Source: Rhodospirillaceae bacterium (lineage in GTDB: Bacteria > Pseudomonadota > Alphaproteobacteria > UBA6615). From it: 64,000 nt of DNA. The notes beneath the pieces are model-generated. The model did not search any database, was not told the origin of the DNA, and saw nothing but the letters and a program-made list of their open reading frames with translations. Numbering within the stretch: position 1 is the first letter of the stretch; each line of letters begins with the position of its first letter. Both the position numbers and the translations under genes were made by a program. Location: NCBI GenBank assembly GCA_018667335.1, contig JABIVD010000061.1:47979-111978 (forward strand), read 5' to 3'. Shown in pieces: positions 62,739-64,000 of this stretch.

Positions 62739-64000
62739 GGCTTTCTCTTCTCTTGTCTGGATCGGGTCGTAAGGCGCCGCCGAGCTTCGTCGACCGAGCG
62801 CTGGTAGTGCTTGAGCGAGTTGCGTGTTTCGAACTGGCTGTAGGATTTCATCGTGGTTCGCAGGGAATCAGCTAGTACGTGACTGAGGGTCACGGAGTCG
62901 CCAGGTGTTGCAAGGTTGTGAAGCTTGGCCGCAATGCTGCGGAACAGGTGTGCATTGATGTCGAGGCCGGTGTGCTCGCGGATGGTTTTCCTGATCAACT
63001 TAGACAAGGATTGACTAGCTTTGGGACCCCCGTTCTGGGCCGGGAACAGATAGTCACTGGGTTCGCGCAGCAGGACTGGCCGCGCCTCGGCCAGGTAAAG
63101 GTCGAGCAACTTTGTGGCCTCGGGAGCGAGTTCATAGTGCAGCTCCTTGCTGTTCTTGACCTCTTCACCGGGGATGTAGATCTGGGTATATCGCTCGCGC
63201 CCGTACCGGGTGGATTTGATATGACGGTCGAGTGTCAGTTTTGCGAGGTTGCCGACGCGCATAGGTGCGTAAAGCAAGATCTCGATAGCCAGCGCTGCCT
63301 GCACCATCAGAGCTGCCTTGTGCGCCTTGATGTCGGAACCCCGCGACAGCCTGACCAGTTTGGCTGGAAGGTGCAGCAACTTGGCCAGGTTATGTGGATC
63401 CTCGAGCTGCAAAAGACGTTCGCGGTTCTTGGCGCGCAGCCCGTCGACCTCAAGGTTGAGGCGCCGGCAAATACCTTTGATTTGATCTTGGTGATCAGCA
63501 TCGACCTTCACATGGTGCCGGGCGATTGCCTGCAACCCCATCGCCAGGCCGTGGATCGCTTCGGTCGGCTTGTTATTAAAACGAGACATCATGAACCGAA
63601 GCCCGGTCTTCAGATTGTCGAGCTCGACCAGGCAGGCAAGCGAGGTCACAGCATCGATTGGGTAGCCGCTGAGGACCAGCGCTGAAGCCATCTCGCGGAT
63701 CTGGAAGCGGCGGTTCTTTATCGTAGAGGGCCGTAGCGCCTTGATTGGCCCTGATTGGTCGAACGGATCCGGGTTGGAAAGTCGGTTGATCCATCGCTCG
63801 ACGTCGTCACGGAAGGATTGCGGGAAGTGTTCGAGTGGCAGTGTCCATGGCTCTCGCTTGGGCGGCAGAGGGGAAAGTTCGATATCCGGCCAGCCGGCGA
63901 TGTCGCCGCGTAGTTTGTTCCAGGTCTTGATGGCGTTCGCGGCGGCGTGTTCAGGCCTGTTCACGAAGCGCTCTTCAATAAGAGCGGTCAGCAAACCATG
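62735..64000 (-). CDS. Tyrosine recombinase/integrase, 5' partial
   Basis: At least 419 residues, open through the window edge with no in-frame ATG at the end. Catalytic Arg in APMRVGNLAKLT, a beta-hairpin Lys region KNSKELHYEL, HLFRSIAAKL, and terminal Tyr in MKSYSQFETR. Overlaps the next integrase gene by ATGA. Two adjacent overlapping tyrosine recombinases resemble part of RIT-type elements. Confidence 0.85.
   Translation of the reverse strand, partial: HGLLTALIEERFVNRPEHAAANAIKTWNKLRGDIAGWPDIELSPLPPKREPWTLPLEHFPQSFRDDVERWINRLSNPDPFDQSGPIKALRPSTIKNRRFQIREMASALVLSGYPIDAVTSLACLVELDNLKTGLRFMMSRFNNKPTEAIHGLAMGLQAIARHHVKVDADHQDQIKGICRRLNLEVDGLRAKNRERLLQLEDPHNLAKLLHLPAKLVRLSRGSDIKAHKAALMVQAALAIEILLYAPMRVGNLAKLTLDRHIKSTRYGRERYTQIYIPGEEVKNSKELHYELAPEATKLLDLYLAEARPVLLREPSDYLFPAQNGGPKASQSLSKLIRKTIREHTGLDINAHLFRSIAAKLHNLATPGDSVTLSHVLADSLRTTMKSYSQFETRNSLKHYQRSVDEARRRLTTRSRQEKRKP

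Overview
The window is GC-rich and gene-dense. Its gene content and gene order point to an alphaproteobacterium, probably a free-living Rhodospirillales-like lineage (inference). The best lineage evidence is the lptC-lptA-lptB-rpoN-hpf-ptsN block, an Hsp20 gene followed by a DUF1150 gene, paired rSAM/selenodomain-type transferases, CaiB/BaiF and TauD enzymes, and dispersed palindromes of the 'cgtcatgcccgg' type that are common in this class. No taxonomic marker was tested by search.

Layout. 1-5 kb: a radical SAM enzyme, YCII, cupin, VOC and TauD-type genes, two palindromic repeats and one AT-richer membrane gene. 5.2-14.2 kb: a co-directional run of amidohydrolase, MFS transporter, family-2 glycosyltransferase, DUF2064 transferase, SPASM-type radical SAM enzyme, small-molecule kinase, and a YnjB/YnjC-like importer with no ATPase gene. 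14.3-17.5 kb: a GST, a DsbA/FrnE-family gene whose first active-site Cys codon is an in-frame TGA (candidate selenoprotein with a SECIS-like hairpin), a GlcG-like gene, an MFS gene, and a duplicated 3' fragment of the GlcG-like gene. 17.5-21 kb: a porin-like protein with a duplicated extra domain next to a TPR/beta-barrel outer-membrane protein. 21-28.4 kb: mixed metabolism, then an Hsp20 gene with a sigma-32-like promoter and a ROSE-like RNA thermometer.

28.4-35.4 kb is a core envelope and regulation block on the minus strand: ptsN, hpf, rpoN, lptB, lptA, lptC, kdsD, RNase D. 35.5-45.4 kb holds an NDUFA9-like protein, UppP, esterases, a PEP-hydrolase-like TIM barrel, GST, TPR protein and two LPS-type glycosyltransferases. 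45.4-59.4 kb carries the translation genes thrS-infC and rpmI-rplT-pheS-pheT, then lepA. The usual thrS-infC-rpmI-rplT-pheST string is split by five minus-strand genes: an alternative oxidase, a hydrolase, a 2-oxoglutarate/Fe(II) oxygenase and two atypical SDRs.

From 59.98 kb a tRNA-Ser(GGA) gene marks the edge of an integrated element. It carries a serine recombinase broken by an exact 25-bp tandem duplication and two overlapping tyrosine recombinase genes, and runs off the right edge. Short tandem duplications recur through the window, several at gene ends or starts. The strongest leads for something new are the UGA-containing DsbA, the radical SAM/transferase/kinase/importer cluster, and the ROSE-controlled Hsp20 gene.
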